This document shows positions 1-8,880 of a stretch of 64,000 nt of DNA, piece after piece. Within the stretch, counting starts at the first letter, position 1; each line of letters opens with the position of its first letter. Location of the stretch: the NCBI GenBank assembly GCA_963676655.2, contig CAXXKX010000003.1, positions 3,162,001 to 3,226,000 of the forward strand. Reading direction: 5' to 3'. A program made the translations under genes and the position numbers. The DNA is from G963676655 sp963676655 (GTDB lineage Bacteria; Verrucomicrobiota; Lentisphaeria; Victivallales; Victivallaceae). Below the pieces are notes generated by a model. That model saw only the letters and a program-made list of their open reading frames with translations, was not told where the DNA came from and made no database searches.

Positions 1-1143
1 GATATTGCCGGGGTATTGCATGATTCAACCGGAACAAGACCAAGTCGACAAGCTGTCTGGAAGCGTGCAAATACTCAATTTAGTAATTTTCTACAGATGA
101 TTCTTGGTAGGGTTATCGAAAATAAAATAATCGTGAAAAATGAACTTTCATGTGAACAGAACAACTTCCCTAGGGTCTTGGTTCAGGATAGTACCGTATT
201 GAAATTACCGGATCGCTTATTCGATTCGTTTTCTGGAGTGTCTAATTCTCATAAATCTGTCTGTAACGCCAGGATTCAAGGAGTTTATGACTTGATTGCA
301 AAACAATTCGTTACTTTTTCAATTGATAAATACAGCAAAAATGATTTTGATGCTGCCAGTGAACTTTGCATTGAGCCAGGAGATTTAGTTCTTAGGGACC
401 GGGGTTATTTGAAATGTAGTGAGATTAAGAGGCTTAATGACAACTGCACATTATATATTTATCGGCACAAAAGTCTGATGGTTTTGCGAAACCCCGTCAA
501 TGACCAGAAAATTGATATATTGAAACTACTCAAGAAGAAAAGAAAAATTGATATGAATGTATGTTTGAACGATGACCATAGAACCATGGTGCGACTCATT
601 GCAGTCCCGGTAAGAGAAGAAATTGCCAATATCAGACGTATGAAAGCAAAAAAACAAACCCGAGGACACAAACCATCTGAGAAAATGTTATCGTTGATGT
701 CATGGACGATTTTTATAACAAATTTACCCGTCGTAAAGTATGACTTTGATATTATCTGCACATTGTACGGCTTGAGATGGAGAATCGAAATCATTTTTAA
801 AACATGGAAAAGCAATATGGCGTTTTCAATTATACACAACGTCTCTTGTCACCAATTGCATGCATTAATAATTGCCAGGTTGATTACTATTGTAATTACT
901 ATGCACTGTATCTATAGAAAATGCGAAGAATTGGTTTATATATTCTCAAAAAAACGTTTAAGTTTATCAAAACTCATGCGCTATATTAGAGCTAAAAAAG
1001 AAAGACTGCAACATATCATAATACAAATAGAGAAAGATATCGATAGAGTTGTACAAACATTAACTTGCTATTGTACTTATGATAAAAGAAAAAGGTTAAA
1101 CTATGTTGAAAACAAAGAACTTATACTTCTTCATATCTCTTAA
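1..1143 (+). CDS. IS4-family DDE transposase (5' end outside window)
   Basis: This is a cut-and-paste transposase of the IS4 family (RNase H-like DDE fold). The first Asp is in VQDSTVLKLP and the second in LVLRDRGYL. The third acidic residue lies in YGLRWRIEIIFKTWK, which fits the IS4 signature Y-(2)-R-(3)-E-(6)-K exactly. A TTG could start at position 16, but the frame is open to position 1 and the typical N-terminal helical domain is missing, so the gene almost certainly begins upstream of the window. The visible part is 375+ residues and ends at TAA 1143. Its 3' end overlaps the antisense tail of the disrupted prepilin frame. All three catalytic positions are intact, so the enzyme may be active. 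Confidence 0.88.
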   Translation, partial: DIAGVLHDSTGTRPSRQAVWKRANTQFSNFLQMILGRVIENKIIVKNELSCEQNNFPRVLVQDSTVLKLPDRLFDSFSGVSNSHKSVCNARIQGVYDLIAKQFVTFSIDKYSKNDFDAASELCIEPGDLVLRDRGYLKCSEIKRLNDNCTLYIYRHKSLMVLRNPVNDQKIDILKLLKKKRKIDMNVCLNDDHRTMVRLIAVPVREEIANIRRMKAKKQTRGHKPSEKMLSLMSWTIFITNLPVVKYDFDIICTLYGLRWRIEIIFKTWKSNMAFSIIHNVSCHQLHALIIARLITIVITMHCIYRKCEELVYIFSKKRLSLSKLMRYIRAKKERLQHIIIQIEKDIDRVVQTLTCYCTYDKRKRLNYVENKELILLHIS

Positions 1144-1153
1144 GTTGACGCAT
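1..1153 (+). mobile_element. IS4-family insertion sequence, right part only
   Basis: The element carries an IS4-type DDE transposase gene and runs off the left edge of the window. Its right boundary is inferred by comparing the two prepilin copies here. The prepilin at 1096-1896 and the fragment at 14520-14995 encode the same product up to the residues AQAG/SQAG, which lie at about 1153-1167. Beyond that point they differ, so IS sequence probably begins at about 1145-1153. The element therefore appears to have landed in the last codons of a prepilin gene. Terminal inverted repeats and target duplication cannot be checked because the left end is absent. Confidence 0.7.
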
Positions 1154-1896
1154 ATGCCCGCTTGGGCCCAATAGGTATATCCACCGTCATTAACTGGCTT
1201 CTCTTGTTTTACACTGTACAAATCAAGGCAGGTTCTATCTGCCACATGTCCATCAAAATAATTTATATTGGCGCGTCCTTTGAATGCGGAAGCGGGTAAT
1301 GCGAGAACCGCATTTGCCGCAGTACTAGTGTCTCGCGGATCGGCAGCTCCATGCCGCCAGGCAACCTGAATATAATACATAAAATTCGGTTGGTCCCGCC
1401 GATTACTATCTCCAGCAAATACAGCAGTGGAAGGCACGCGAATAAAATTAGTTTTGCGTGGCGGAGTACTTGTCATCCAAGCTCCGGCGTTCCACCTGCC
1501 AGTAATATAGTAATTAATATCATAATGAGTATAGGCGAATAATGAAGGGTTTGCGGAAGAATATCCTCCCCGCACAGGTTCAGCCGGACACCAGAATGTC
1601 CCCAACTTATCCGGTCCGCCATGACGGCTGGAAAATTTGACGCCGTAATTTGCAAGCAATTGAAACCAATATTGAGCATAGTTAGGAGTCCATCCCGGCA
1701 CAATCCAATCCTCATAATCCATCGAGTAACCTGCTTGAGCCAACCCAATCTGTTTCAGATTGTTCGCACATGAAATAGCTTTTGCCTTGTCCCGTGCTTT
1801 TCCGAGCGCCGGCAACAACATTGAGGCTAAAATTGCAATGATCGCGATCACTACGAGGAGTTCAATTAGAGTGAAATACTTCTGTTTGGTGTTCAT
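1096..1896 (-). CDS. Prepilin-type N-terminal methylation domain protein (3' end altered by IS)
   Basis: This is a type II/IV pseudopilin-like protein of the kind expanded in Lentisphaerota. The N-terminus has a short basic leader, then FTLIELLVVIAIIAILASML, with prepilin-peptidase cleavage expected before the Phe and Glu at +5. The C-terminal half carries the WRHG ... NYFDGHVAD signature, which matches the H-X9-DG class as I know it. I place the start at 1896 because an AAGGAG lies 8 bases upstream and gives a normal leader length. An in-frame ATG at 2004 also has a good AGGAG and would give a 36-residue longer leader, as some members of this group have. The last roughly 20 residues are not pilin-like: they read antisense through the end of the IS4 element, so the native C-terminus is lost. 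Confidence 0.8.
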   Translation of the reverse strand: MNTKQKYFTLIELLVVIAIIAILASMLLPALGKARDKAKAISCANNLKQIGLAQAGYSMDYEDWIVPGWTPNYAQYWFQLLANYGVKFSSRHGGPDKLGTFWCPAEPVRGGYSSANPSLFAYTHYDINYYITGRWNAGAWMTSTPPRKTNFIRVPSTAVFAGDSNRRDQPNFMYYIQVAWRHGAADPRDTSTAANAVLALPASAFKGRANINYFDGHVADRTCLDLYSVKQEKPVNDGGYTYWAQAGICVNLRDMKKYKFFVFNIV

Positions 1897-2019
1897 TTTT
1901 CCATCTCCTTTGGTCAATGATGAAATTGTTCCCATTAAATTATTTTCCCAGAAAAACCATTGTACATTTTCCAGGATGATCGACTTTGTTTTTTGCTTCT
2001 TCATTTGTATTCTCCTATA

Positions 2020-3645
2020 TTATAATCCGAAATATTTGGAAATACTTTTGGTTACAGTATCCCAGGCGGCTTTTGGTTTCCGGTACTCATCAAGCACTCC
2101 TTTATTGTTGTAACCCCGCGGACGGGAAAAGTAATTCTGGGTTGAAATATAAGTCCGGCAGTTACAGTATTGCCAAATCGCCAGCCCCGAAAATCGCGGA
2201 TTAGTGAATATCGTATCAATTGACGTTTTCAGCAGTTGCGCCTGATATTCTTCCGACCAGCGAACCCCGCTGTGATCCCCGAGGAAAGCTCCCGCGCCAA
2301 TTTCAGAGATGATGAACGGTTTGTTCGCAAACCGTTTTGCCGAAACAAATTCCGCCACTTCGGTCAGTTTTGGGGTAATATTGCCAATACCGCTGACTTG
2401 CGGATTCGGATCATACCAGCCCGGATAAATATTGAACGAAATAATGTCCGGCAATTTCAGCGAAATATCGCTCATGCAGCGGTTTGAAGCATAGGAAACC
2501 GGACGCGACCGATCATTTTCCCGTATTGCGGTGCAAAGTTTTCCAATAAGAAAGCATCCTTCCTCGGTATCGGAGGCGCACTCATTAAGAAATCCCCACA
2601 TGATCACGGAAGGATGGTTGTAACTGCGCCGCACCATTTTTACTGTCTGTTCTTTCTGTTGCACCTGAAAAACGGGATTCTGAAGAGATTCCGGCCGATT
2701 TCCCCAGCCGAGTGATTCATCCCAGACCAGCAGTCCGAGCTGATCGCAGAGTTCGAGCATTTCCTCCCGTTGCGGATAATGGCTGCCGCGAATGAAATTG
2801 CATCCCTGTAGTTTGATCCGAACCAAATCGTTGCGGATGACAGGGAGCGGCGTGCTTGCGCCGAAATCGGGATGAAACTCATGGCGGTTATAGCCGATTA
2901 GCCGGATCGGGTCACCGTTCAGACATAGCCTGCCGCTACGCCAGTCCAGCGTCCGGATGCCAAACTTGACTTCCCGTTTCCAGCCGTCCCGGGCTACGGT
3001 CAAAGCATGTATTTCTGGAGTATCCGGGCTCCATATCCGGTGATTCGGTACTTTCCGGCGAATTGGAGCCGAATAAGTTACCGTTTCCGGTGTTCCGTGG
3101 TCAAACGCAATTTGTACTTCCGCGGCCTCCGGTGTATCAGGAAACTCAAGGGCAATTTCCACCTCTCCGGTAAGATGATCAAGAGGCGTTACCTGAACCC
3201 GGCTAATCGTTTCCGCGCCAATCGCTTCAAGCGTTACTGACGAATAAATTCCACCGTAACAGTAAAAATCATAATATTCCTTAAAAATCTCATCATCGGT
3301 TCCCTGCAAAACGTTGTCGGCAGCAATAGTCAATTCGTGCAGGCCAGGTATTCCGGCATCGAATTCATAATCCTCGAGCGTATATGCCAGTGTACTCCGT
3401 CCAACTTCAGCTCCATCCCAGTAAACCCGGATATTGATCCCGCCGGCGAACGACAGCCGGACCTGGCCGCAGCAGTCTAAGGTACGCCGGTAGATTCCTG
3501 TACCGTATTTGCCGAAAAGGAAGTCTTCCGCATCAAAACAGGACGGCACCGCCGCCACCGAAGTCAGGGGAACCGTAAGCGGATCCGCACATTTACCTTC
3601 GACAAATTCGAATTGCCAAATTCCATTAAGACTGATTTCCGTCAT
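2020..3645 (-). CDS. GH2 beta-glucuronidase-like glycoside hydrolase
   Basis: This is a retaining exo-beta-glycosidase of family GH2. Its order is a sugar-binding jelly roll (about 1-135), an Ig-like domain (about 140-230) and a TIM barrel (about 235-541). The acid/base is Glu355 in GFLNECASD and the nucleophile Glu448 in FIISEIGAGA. The motif YNNKG at 512-516 supplies the N-x-K pair that in beta-glucuronidases binds the uronic carboxylate, so I prefer glucuronidase (or another uronidase) to galactosidase. The length of 541 residues is slightly short for GUS (about 600). No signal peptide is visible, so it is probably cytoplasmic and acts on imported oligosaccharides. It precedes an esterase and a GH31 in the same direction but with separate gaps. 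Substrate is inferred. Confidence 0.86.
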   Translation of the reverse strand: MTEISLNGIWQFEFVEGKCADPLTVPLTSVAAVPSCFDAEDFLFGKYGTGIYRRTLDCCGQVRLSFAGGINIRVYWDGAEVGRSTLAYTLEDYEFDAGIPGLHELTIAADNVLQGTDDEIFKEYYDFYCYGGIYSSVTLEAIGAETISRVQVTPLDHLTGEVEIALEFPDTPEAAEVQIAFDHGTPETVTYSAPIRRKVPNHRIWSPDTPEIHALTVARDGWKREVKFGIRTLDWRSGRLCLNGDPIRLIGYNRHEFHPDFGASTPLPVIRNDLVRIKLQGCNFIRGSHYPQREEMLELCDQLGLLVWDESLGWGNRPESLQNPVFQVQQKEQTVKMVRRSYNHPSVIMWGFLNECASDTEEGCFLIGKLCTAIRENDRSRPVSYASNRCMSDISLKLPDIISFNIYPGWYDPNPQVSGIGNITPKLTEVAEFVSAKRFANKPFIISEIGAGAFLGDHSGVRWSEEYQAQLLKTSIDTIFTNPRFSGLAIWQYCNCRTYISTQNYFSRPRGYNNKGVLDEYRKPKAAWDTVTKSISKYFGL

Positions 3646-3820
3646 ATTTAATTCCTATTCTCATTCGTTAACTCAAATAATATTCCAGCTATTTTAATCA
3701 TTCGTAAAATCCCTTTCAATTATTATATTCCTTGCAATGGCTTACAAATTCCCCTGAAAAATTTTTGCTTTGTTTCATGCTGCTTGTTTTTGACATTTGT
3801 TTTCCCGCATCAGCTTTTAA

Positions 3821-4636
3821 TCAGAACAATGTAATCCAGCGGACGCACTCCTCTATCCACGGATGACCGTTAAAGAGTCCTTTTCCGTGTCCGCCTTTTT
3901 CATAAACGTGCAATTCAAAAGGAATATTATGTTTTCGCAAACCCAACGCATAATAAATGCTGTTTTCCGGCGGAACGCCGTTATCCTCAAAAGTATGCCA
4001 GATAAAAGCCGGAGGAGTACTGGAATTACAGGATTTTTCCATTGATAGAAGTTCCAGATTATCGGGATCGGGGTTTTCTCCCAAAAGAGCCTGAAACGAT
4101 CCCGAATGACGATAGGAAGCCGTTCCCGAAATTACCGGATAACAAAGAACGGTAAAGTCCGGTCTGCCCAAGTCTTTTTCAGGAGATTCCCCTGCTTCGC
4201 GAAGCCCGGATTCGTGAAATGTTGCCGTTACCGCGGCAAGATGTCCGCCCGCGGATGATCCCATTAGGCCGATTTTATGAGGATTAATGCCCAATTTTTT
4301 AGCATGTTGGCGAACAAGCCGGATCCCCCTGGCCGCATCAGAAAGCATACACGGATGGCGGTAACCGTTTGAACCAAGCCGGTATTTTAGCACAAACGCG
4401 GTAATACCTTTCGCCGAGAGATATTCCGCATAGCCTTCGCCTTCATAATCAGCCAGCACATTGTATCCTCCTCCGGGAAGGATGATGACCGCTTGCGGTT
4501 TCCTTTTCCATATACAGGCAAAATACGGAGTAATTGTCGGAATGTCTTCCGGCTTGTTTCCCTTCGCAAGCGGGGCTTCTCTACTCCATAAAGGGATAGT
4601 TTTTCTATCAATAAAATTCATTTGAAATATTTCCAT
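3821..4636 (-). CDS. Alpha/beta-hydrolase, acetyl-xylan-esterase/BD-FAE-like
   Basis: This is a serine esterase of the alpha/beta-hydrolase fold, probably removing acetyl groups from sugars. The oxyanion-region motif PGGGYNVLADYEGEGYA is near the N-terminus. The nucleophile elbow is GLMGSSAGGHLAA, and the catalytic His is in EKGGHGKGL near the C-terminus. The triad acid is probably in HTFEDNGVP. The length of 271 residues is normal for these cytoplasmic carbohydrate esterases, and there is no signal peptide. A second ATG five codons downstream could be the start. It sits between GH2 and GH31 genes on the same strand, consistent with de-acetylation of oligosaccharides before hydrolysis. The exact substrate cannot be read from sequence. 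Confidence 0.82.
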   Translation of the reverse strand: MEIFQMNFIDRKTIPLWSREAPLAKGNKPEDIPTITPYFACIWKRKPQAVIILPGGGYNVLADYEGEGYAEYLSAKGITAFVLKYRLGSNGYRHPCMLSDAARGIRLVRQHAKKLGINPHKIGLMGSSAGGHLAAVTATFHESGLREAGESPEKDLGRPDFTVLCYPVISGTASYRHSGSFQALLGENPDPDNLELLSMEKSCNSSTPPAFIWHTFEDNGVPPENSIYYALGLRKHNIPFELHVYEKGGHGKGLFNGHPWIEECVRWITLF

Positions 4637-4677
4637 TTAAGTTACTTTTTGGGGACATCACCTTATTTTATCCTTCC

Positions 4678-4866
4678 CTAAAGAGCGCTTCGTTCAACAA
4701 TCAGCATAGGAAAATCCGAAAGCGGGATATTTTCAAAAACGTCAACCTCCCATGCGTTATTAATATTCTTACTGAATGTTCCCTTTGAGAATTCAAAAAC
4801 GTCTCCTGATAGTGGATTGCATAGCACTGGATCTGAAAAGCTGAGTGATAATGTTAATTCTCAGAT
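4678..4866 (-). pseudogene. 3'-terminal remnant of a glycoside-hydrolase-like gene
   Basis: In the 300-bp gap between the esterase and GH31, a minus-strand frame of about 62 codons ends at TAG 4678-4680 and has no start. The residues include SDPVLCNPLSGDVFEF, followed by NIPLSDFPMLIVER. This resembles the small C-terminal beta-sandwich that ends many GH-A type glycosidases (pattern D-P-V-x-G-x-V ... P-L-x-D-x-P-L-L-I). The frame is closed upstream by TGA at about 4867. I read it as the surviving 3' end of a lost glycosidase. The family is uncertain. Confidence 0.5.
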
Positions 4867-4936
4867 AAAAGCTATGTTATCGTTATTTCCTCTCATACCG
4901 TTATTTGCAACCTTTTATTAGTTCTGTAATGTCCAT
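4841..4936 (-). repeat. Degenerate direct repeat of the 3' end of the propeller gene (partner 7311-7386)
   Basis: The stretch starting CTGAGTGATAATGTTAATTC is clearly related to 7311-7340. Its far end reads MDITELIKG on the minus strand, the same residues that end the beta-propeller protein encoded at 7354-8538. The two copies differ by point changes and by roughly 20 bp of indel. So the tail of a second propeller-type gene, plus its downstream spacer, survives directly upstream (in + coordinates) of the GH31 stop codon. Confidence 0.6.
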
Positions 4937-7177
4937 TTATTTAGTGATGATTAGTTCAACGGGTCCCGGCATTCCGGCTACGGCAATAACTTTTTCATCC
5001 TGATCGAAATTCCAGGTTTCCGGCGGCAGATATTTCCCATCGGCGGCAACTTTTCCTGGAACGAAGTCCAGGACGACGGCAAAGCTCCAGGTCCGGTTAT
5101 TGATTTTTCCCGCGAATTCACCGATAGTTTCCCCTATTGAAATTTTGACTTCTGCCTGTTTCGCAGCAGCCGAGATTTTTGTAACCGCATATTCGCCGTC
5201 GCGATGCTTCAGGCTGGTTCCGTCGTCTTCATAGAATTCGAGGACGCTTTCATCGGTATCCGGGAAGATTTGCAGTTCGATGTTGTCCAGAGGTTTTTCG
5301 CCTCGGAACTGCATCAGCGGTCCGAACGGAATTATCGCCCCTGTCCTGACGTAAAGGCCGCCGCCCCGGTTTTCCGGCCACTCGACAGTTTTCGTACATG
5401 GTCCGGTGATGATTTCGCCAGTCCAGAAATCCCGCCAACGTCCCGCCGGGAAATAAATCTCGTGCTTGTAGATGGCAACCATTAAATCGCGCCCTAGAAG
5501 ATACTGGTGAAGGTTTTCGCGACAGGCTGCGTCGCCGGGAAATTCCAGAGTCAGCGGAACTATCAGCGGATAGCCGGTTCTGGTGGCCAGCCAAGCCCAT
5601 GAATAGATATATGGAATCAGCCGCGCCCGGAGTTTGCTGTAAAACCGGTGTGCTTCCGCAAGCTTGTCACCCTGAATCCATGGCATCCGGAAATAGTTCC
5701 AACTGTTGATCTGACTCATCGGCTGCAAGTAGCCGAAGTGAATGCCTTCCATTTCCATCACTTCCATGTCGTTGGTGGCCCAGCTGTGTCCAGCAATAGC
5801 GGTATTGAGCATGGCCCCAAGAGTATCGAGACGGCCGCCGGTGTCGCCGGTCCAGGTGCCGCTCCATGCCTGGAACCCGATCCATCCAGAAGTGGTGAAA
5901 ACAACGGCCCGGCGGCTGGTATGCTCCTCGAATCCCTCCTGCATCTGGCGGCTGTAGAGCAACGGGTAAAGATTGTGCATTTCGCCATCTAGCATGCCGT
6001 TGCCCCAGACACGGTTCGGATGCTCCTGCACCTGGAAAGCGGGGTCCTGTTTAAAGAAGTCCACGCCCTGATCGACAAATTTCTTCAAATGCTCGAACCA
6101 CGATTCATCCTTTTTGGTGATTTTATCGTCGTAACGCGGAACTAAGAAATGCTCGTCGGGTTCGCCGTCCGGATGAAAAACCGCCTCCGGTTCTTCCGGG
6201 AGGTCTCCATCCAATTTCCCCGCGCGCCTTTCCGCTTCGTAGGAAAGGTCGTATTCATTGCAAAGCCAGAGTTCCAACTTGAATCCCATGCGCTTGAGGG
6301 CGCTGATGAAACTGTGGCGGTCCAATTTTGGGGGAACCTTGGGAAAGCGGGTAGGATCCCAATCTTTCCCGGTGGTGAGGTCATAGAATGTCTCCATCCA
6401 GCCCGGTTCCAGGCCAATCACATCGCAGGGGATTTCCTCCCGTCGGAAGTTCAGGGCATCGTTCACCGCCTCGCAGGAATTAGCCTGGGTGCGGCAGATG
6501 TACCAGAGCCCGAAAGACCACACCGGGGGCAGTTTGGGGCGTCCGGTAAGCTCGGTATAGAGATTGATGGTTTCTCGAAAATCTTTGCCGCCGAGGATAT
6601 AGTAGTCGATCCGGCGCTGTTTGTCTTTCCAGAAAAACTTGTCAGGATCGCTTTTACACATGTCGAAGAACACTCGATGAGTGGTATTGATCAGCACCCC
6701 GCTCCCGGCTGTCGACATGAAAAACGGCACGGGAATGTATGCTATCACGTTTCGGCCAATGCAATCGGCAATGTGACCACGATGGTAAAGTCTATCGCGG
6801 GTTTGGTCGCCGAACCCCAGCCAGTCTTCATCCTTGCCGGCTAAAAATTCCACCTTTGCATAATCCGGTTTCCAGTCGAAAAAAGTCTGGCGGAGCAGAC
6901 ACTGCCCGTCCCCGACCCGTTTAACGGTCAACTCCCCGGAGCCGCCCGAATATGTAACGTTCAAAACTGAAGTGGCAACTTCCCATCCATCCGGGTTATC
7001 CTGTTCACGGACTTTCAGGTTTTCTTCCGGCAGGTCCAAGATGAATCCGTAACGGTTCAAACCGGTCCCGGAAAAATCTTCCGTTCCCCGGACAATTCGC
7101 AATCGTAAAAGATTATCCCGCAGGATGTCCAGCCGCATTTTGCAGCTACCGTTTAATGTTTTTTCAATACTCTTCAT
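4937..7177 (-). CDS. GH31 alpha-glycosidase
   Basis: This is a family GH31 retaining alpha-glycosidase (alpha-glucosidase/alpha-xylosidase clan) of 746 residues. The N-terminal beta-sandwich (about 1-210) includes FLAGKDEDWLGFGDQ. The TIM barrel runs from about 218 to 560, with nucleophile Asp378 in GVDFFKQDPAF and acid/base Asp445 in GTWTGDTGG. The C-terminal beta-sandwich includes FPAGRWRDFWTGE and YEDDGTSLKH. The nucleophile context (KQDPAF) differs from the W-x-D-M-N-E motif of starch-type alpha-glucosidases and is nearer to YicI-like alpha-xylosidases, so the substrate is open. No signal peptide is seen, so it is probably cytoplasmic. It is downstream of the beta-propeller gene on the same strand with a 176-bp spacer. 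Confidence 0.9.
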   Translation of the reverse strand: MKSIEKTLNGSCKMRLDILRDNLLRLRIVRGTEDFSGTGLNRYGFILDLPEENLKVREQDNPDGWEVATSVLNVTYSGGSGELTVKRVGDGQCLLRQTFFDWKPDYAKVEFLAGKDEDWLGFGDQTRDRLYHRGHIADCIGRNVIAYIPVPFFMSTAGSGVLINTTHRVFFDMCKSDPDKFFWKDKQRRIDYYILGGKDFRETINLYTELTGRPKLPPVWSFGLWYICRTQANSCEAVNDALNFRREEIPCDVIGLEPGWMETFYDLTTGKDWDPTRFPKVPPKLDRHSFISALKRMGFKLELWLCNEYDLSYEAERRAGKLDGDLPEEPEAVFHPDGEPDEHFLVPRYDDKITKKDESWFEHLKKFVDQGVDFFKQDPAFQVQEHPNRVWGNGMLDGEMHNLYPLLYSRQMQEGFEEHTSRRAVVFTTSGWIGFQAWSGTWTGDTGGRLDTLGAMLNTAIAGHSWATNDMEVMEMEGIHFGYLQPMSQINSWNYFRMPWIQGDKLAEAHRFYSKLRARLIPYIYSWAWLATRTGYPLIVPLTLEFPGDAACRENLHQYLLGRDLMVAIYKHEIYFPAGRWRDFWTGEIITGPCTKTVEWPENRGGGLYVRTGAIIPFGPLMQFRGEKPLDNIELQIFPDTDESVLEFYEDDGTSLKHRDGEYAVTKISAAAKQAEVKISIGETIGEFAGKINNRTWSFAVVLDFVPGKVAADGKYLPPETWNFDQDEKVIAVAGMPGPVELIITK

Positions 7178-7353
7178 GATACTATCTTAACTCCAATGAT
7201 AATGCTTAATGTTTTAGCGTTAAAAAGTTAAACTTCTTTCAGTCCTATTTCACTCAATTCACTTTTTGATTGCATCCTTTGTTATTTTGTTTTTTGTGCA
7301 AAATGCAATACTGAGTAATAATGTTAGTTTTCAGATAAACCATGTCATTGTCA

Positions 7354-8538
7354 TCATAAACCTTTTATAAGTTCTGTAATATCCATTTGATAAATGTGAC
7401 GATTACCTTCATGAACAGAATCAAAACAAATCATTGTTCCGTCACGATTCCAACTGGGATGAAGGTCGCAACGGGCATCCACACAGTTCCCTGGGCGATC
7501 AAGAAGTTCGGCAAGTATGATGCCGTGTTTTCTCTCAATATCATATAGTATTAACTTTTTGTAGCCGTCAACATCAGGATAACTGTCATAGAGAATGAAG
7601 CGTTTGTCCGGTGAATAGCTGCAATGACCATCGCCACCAAAAAACTCCGGATCAACGATTTCGGTTTTGTTTGTCTTGTCCTCAATTAAGCAAAGAGCAT
7701 TCTTTCCGTGTTCCTCCCAGTAAACAAGCAAATGTCGGGAATCACGCCAGTTATTGTGTGACACCATACTGAAATCCTTTAGAACGTGCAATTCAGAACC
7801 ATCCATATTTGCAGTTAGCGCCGCAGTTTTCCACCACGGCCTTGCGGCATCTTTCGGAGGAATGTTGCGGATGAGCAAGAGAAAACGGGAAGAGTCGGTG
7901 TTAAAAGTACTCGCATTGATAAGAAATTTCATATTCTTCTCAGTCTCAGGAAAGTCGGAAAGAAGCGAGTATACGGTATCGACAGAGATTATCAGACGCG
8001 CATGACCAGATTCCAGTTCCATAAGAAATACGCCATCTTCCTTAGGCAATTGTTCCTCAAAGAAAGGGTCCGGAATGCCCGCGTAACCATAACCGGGCCG
8101 CTGATCAAAGAGGCGACTGTAATTAATACAGAGAGCGTATTTGCCATCTTGGGATATACTTCTTACCGGATGCGGTAAAATCCGCGTTTCACCTGTAATA
8201 ATATTCTGAGCAACTGCCTTGTAGCTTCCGTTAAGTCTGGTGTTGTAAATTATTTCCTGTCCGGCGTTTGCTGGATTCCACTGTAGCATAGCTCCTTGTT
8301 GAAAATTCCAGGCATATGTTTCCGCAACAGGAATGAAGCAGTAGTCACTCATTCTGATTATTCCTAATTCGGCCTTATCATTTTCCGTTTGCAGGCGATC
8401 CCGAAACGGTGTCCGATGACAAAGAAGATAATTACCATCAGGACTCCAATGCTGAAAGTCATAATAGCTGCGGAAATAGTGATATGGCTCCCTGGTTATA
8501 CGTTCGAACGGCAGTAATTGGCTTTTTATCTGTTTCAT
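7354..8538 (-). CDS. Beta-propeller protein, oligogalacturonate-lyase (PL22)-like
   Basis: A 394-residue protein built of WD40/TolB-like propeller blades: FQHWSPDGNYLLCHR near the N-terminus, CSYSPDKRFILYDSYPD in the middle and HPSWNRDGTMICFDS near the end. Length and blade pattern match oligogalacturonate lyase (PL22), where His residues around the last HPSW-type blade bind the metal. No signal peptide is visible, as expected for cytoplasmic oligogalacturonide cleavage. I cannot confirm all metal ligands, so a non-catalytic propeller is possible. The last residues MDITELIKGL are duplicated as a fossil at about 4910-4936. A hairpin at 8580-8601 separates it from the regulator fossils upstream. 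Confidence 0.65.
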   Translation of the reverse strand: MKQIKSQLLPFERITREPYHYFRSYYDFQHWSPDGNYLLCHRTPFRDRLQTENDKAELGIIRMSDYCFIPVAETYAWNFQQGAMLQWNPANAGQEIIYNTRLNGSYKAVAQNIITGETRILPHPVRSISQDGKYALCINYSRLFDQRPGYGYAGIPDPFFEEQLPKEDGVFLMELESGHARLIISVDTVYSLLSDFPETEKNMKFLINASTFNTDSSRFLLLIRNIPPKDAARPWWKTAALTANMDGSELHVLKDFSMVSHNNWRDSRHLLVYWEEHGKNALCLIEDKTNKTEIVDPEFFGGDGHCSYSPDKRFILYDSYPDVDGYKKLILYDIERKHGIILAELLDRPGNCVDARCDLHPSWNRDGTMICFDSVHEGNRHIYQMDITELIKGL

Positions 8539-8579
8539 ATATGGTATTCGTAATCATTTTGAGTTAAAAAAATTGTCTC

Positions 8580-8601
8580 ATCCAGAAATTTTTTTCTGGA
8601 T
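8580..8601. terminator. Hairpin, possible terminator
   Basis: A perfect 9-bp inverted repeat ATCCAGAAA / TTTCTGGAT is separated by four T. Read on the minus strand, it is followed within about 8 bases by a run of seven T. This fits an intrinsic terminator for minus-strand transcription coming from the regulator remnant region. A and T runs within the stem make it weak. Confidence 0.4.
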
Positions 8602-8715
8602 CGTTTGTTTATAATTTCAGAAATTTTGTTATTTTTCGTAAAACACCTCAATTTTTTTATTAATTACTGTTGGGCATTTATGCCGAACAACTCCAGCTTT
8701 ATGATTTTCAAAAAT

Positions 8716-8880
8716 CTATTTTGACCGGGAATACTCCCGAATTATCAGTTCAGGTTCAATTATGTCGCTTTTTACCATATGCTGTTGTTTTTTGTCGTTA
8801 ATCTGCTCTACAAGCATAGTGACAAGTTTTTCGGCGATCCAGGTTGTAACCTGTCGAACAGAGGGGAAACCGCCTGTTTC
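8716..8880 (-). pseudogene. C-terminal fragment of a LacI-type (periplasmic-binding-like) regulator
   Basis: The minus-strand frame reads GFPSVRQVTTWIAEKLVTML and ends with EPELIIREYSRSK. This is the classic end of LacI/GalR sensor domains (S-V-R-Q-P ... A-x-x-L-L ... E-P-E-L-I-x-R). No DNA-binding domain or sensor core is left. The open frame extends to an ATG at 8919, but those first codons overlap the prepilin fossil in another frame, so translation from there is unlikely to be native. It is probably the tail of an older paralogue of the regulator at 9161-10291. Confidence 0.65.

Noticed and set aside
5204..6844. Several plus-strand open frames opposite the GH31 gene
   Set aside because: They are antisense shadows of a clear GH31 coding sequence, with arginine/proline-rich composition and no family match.
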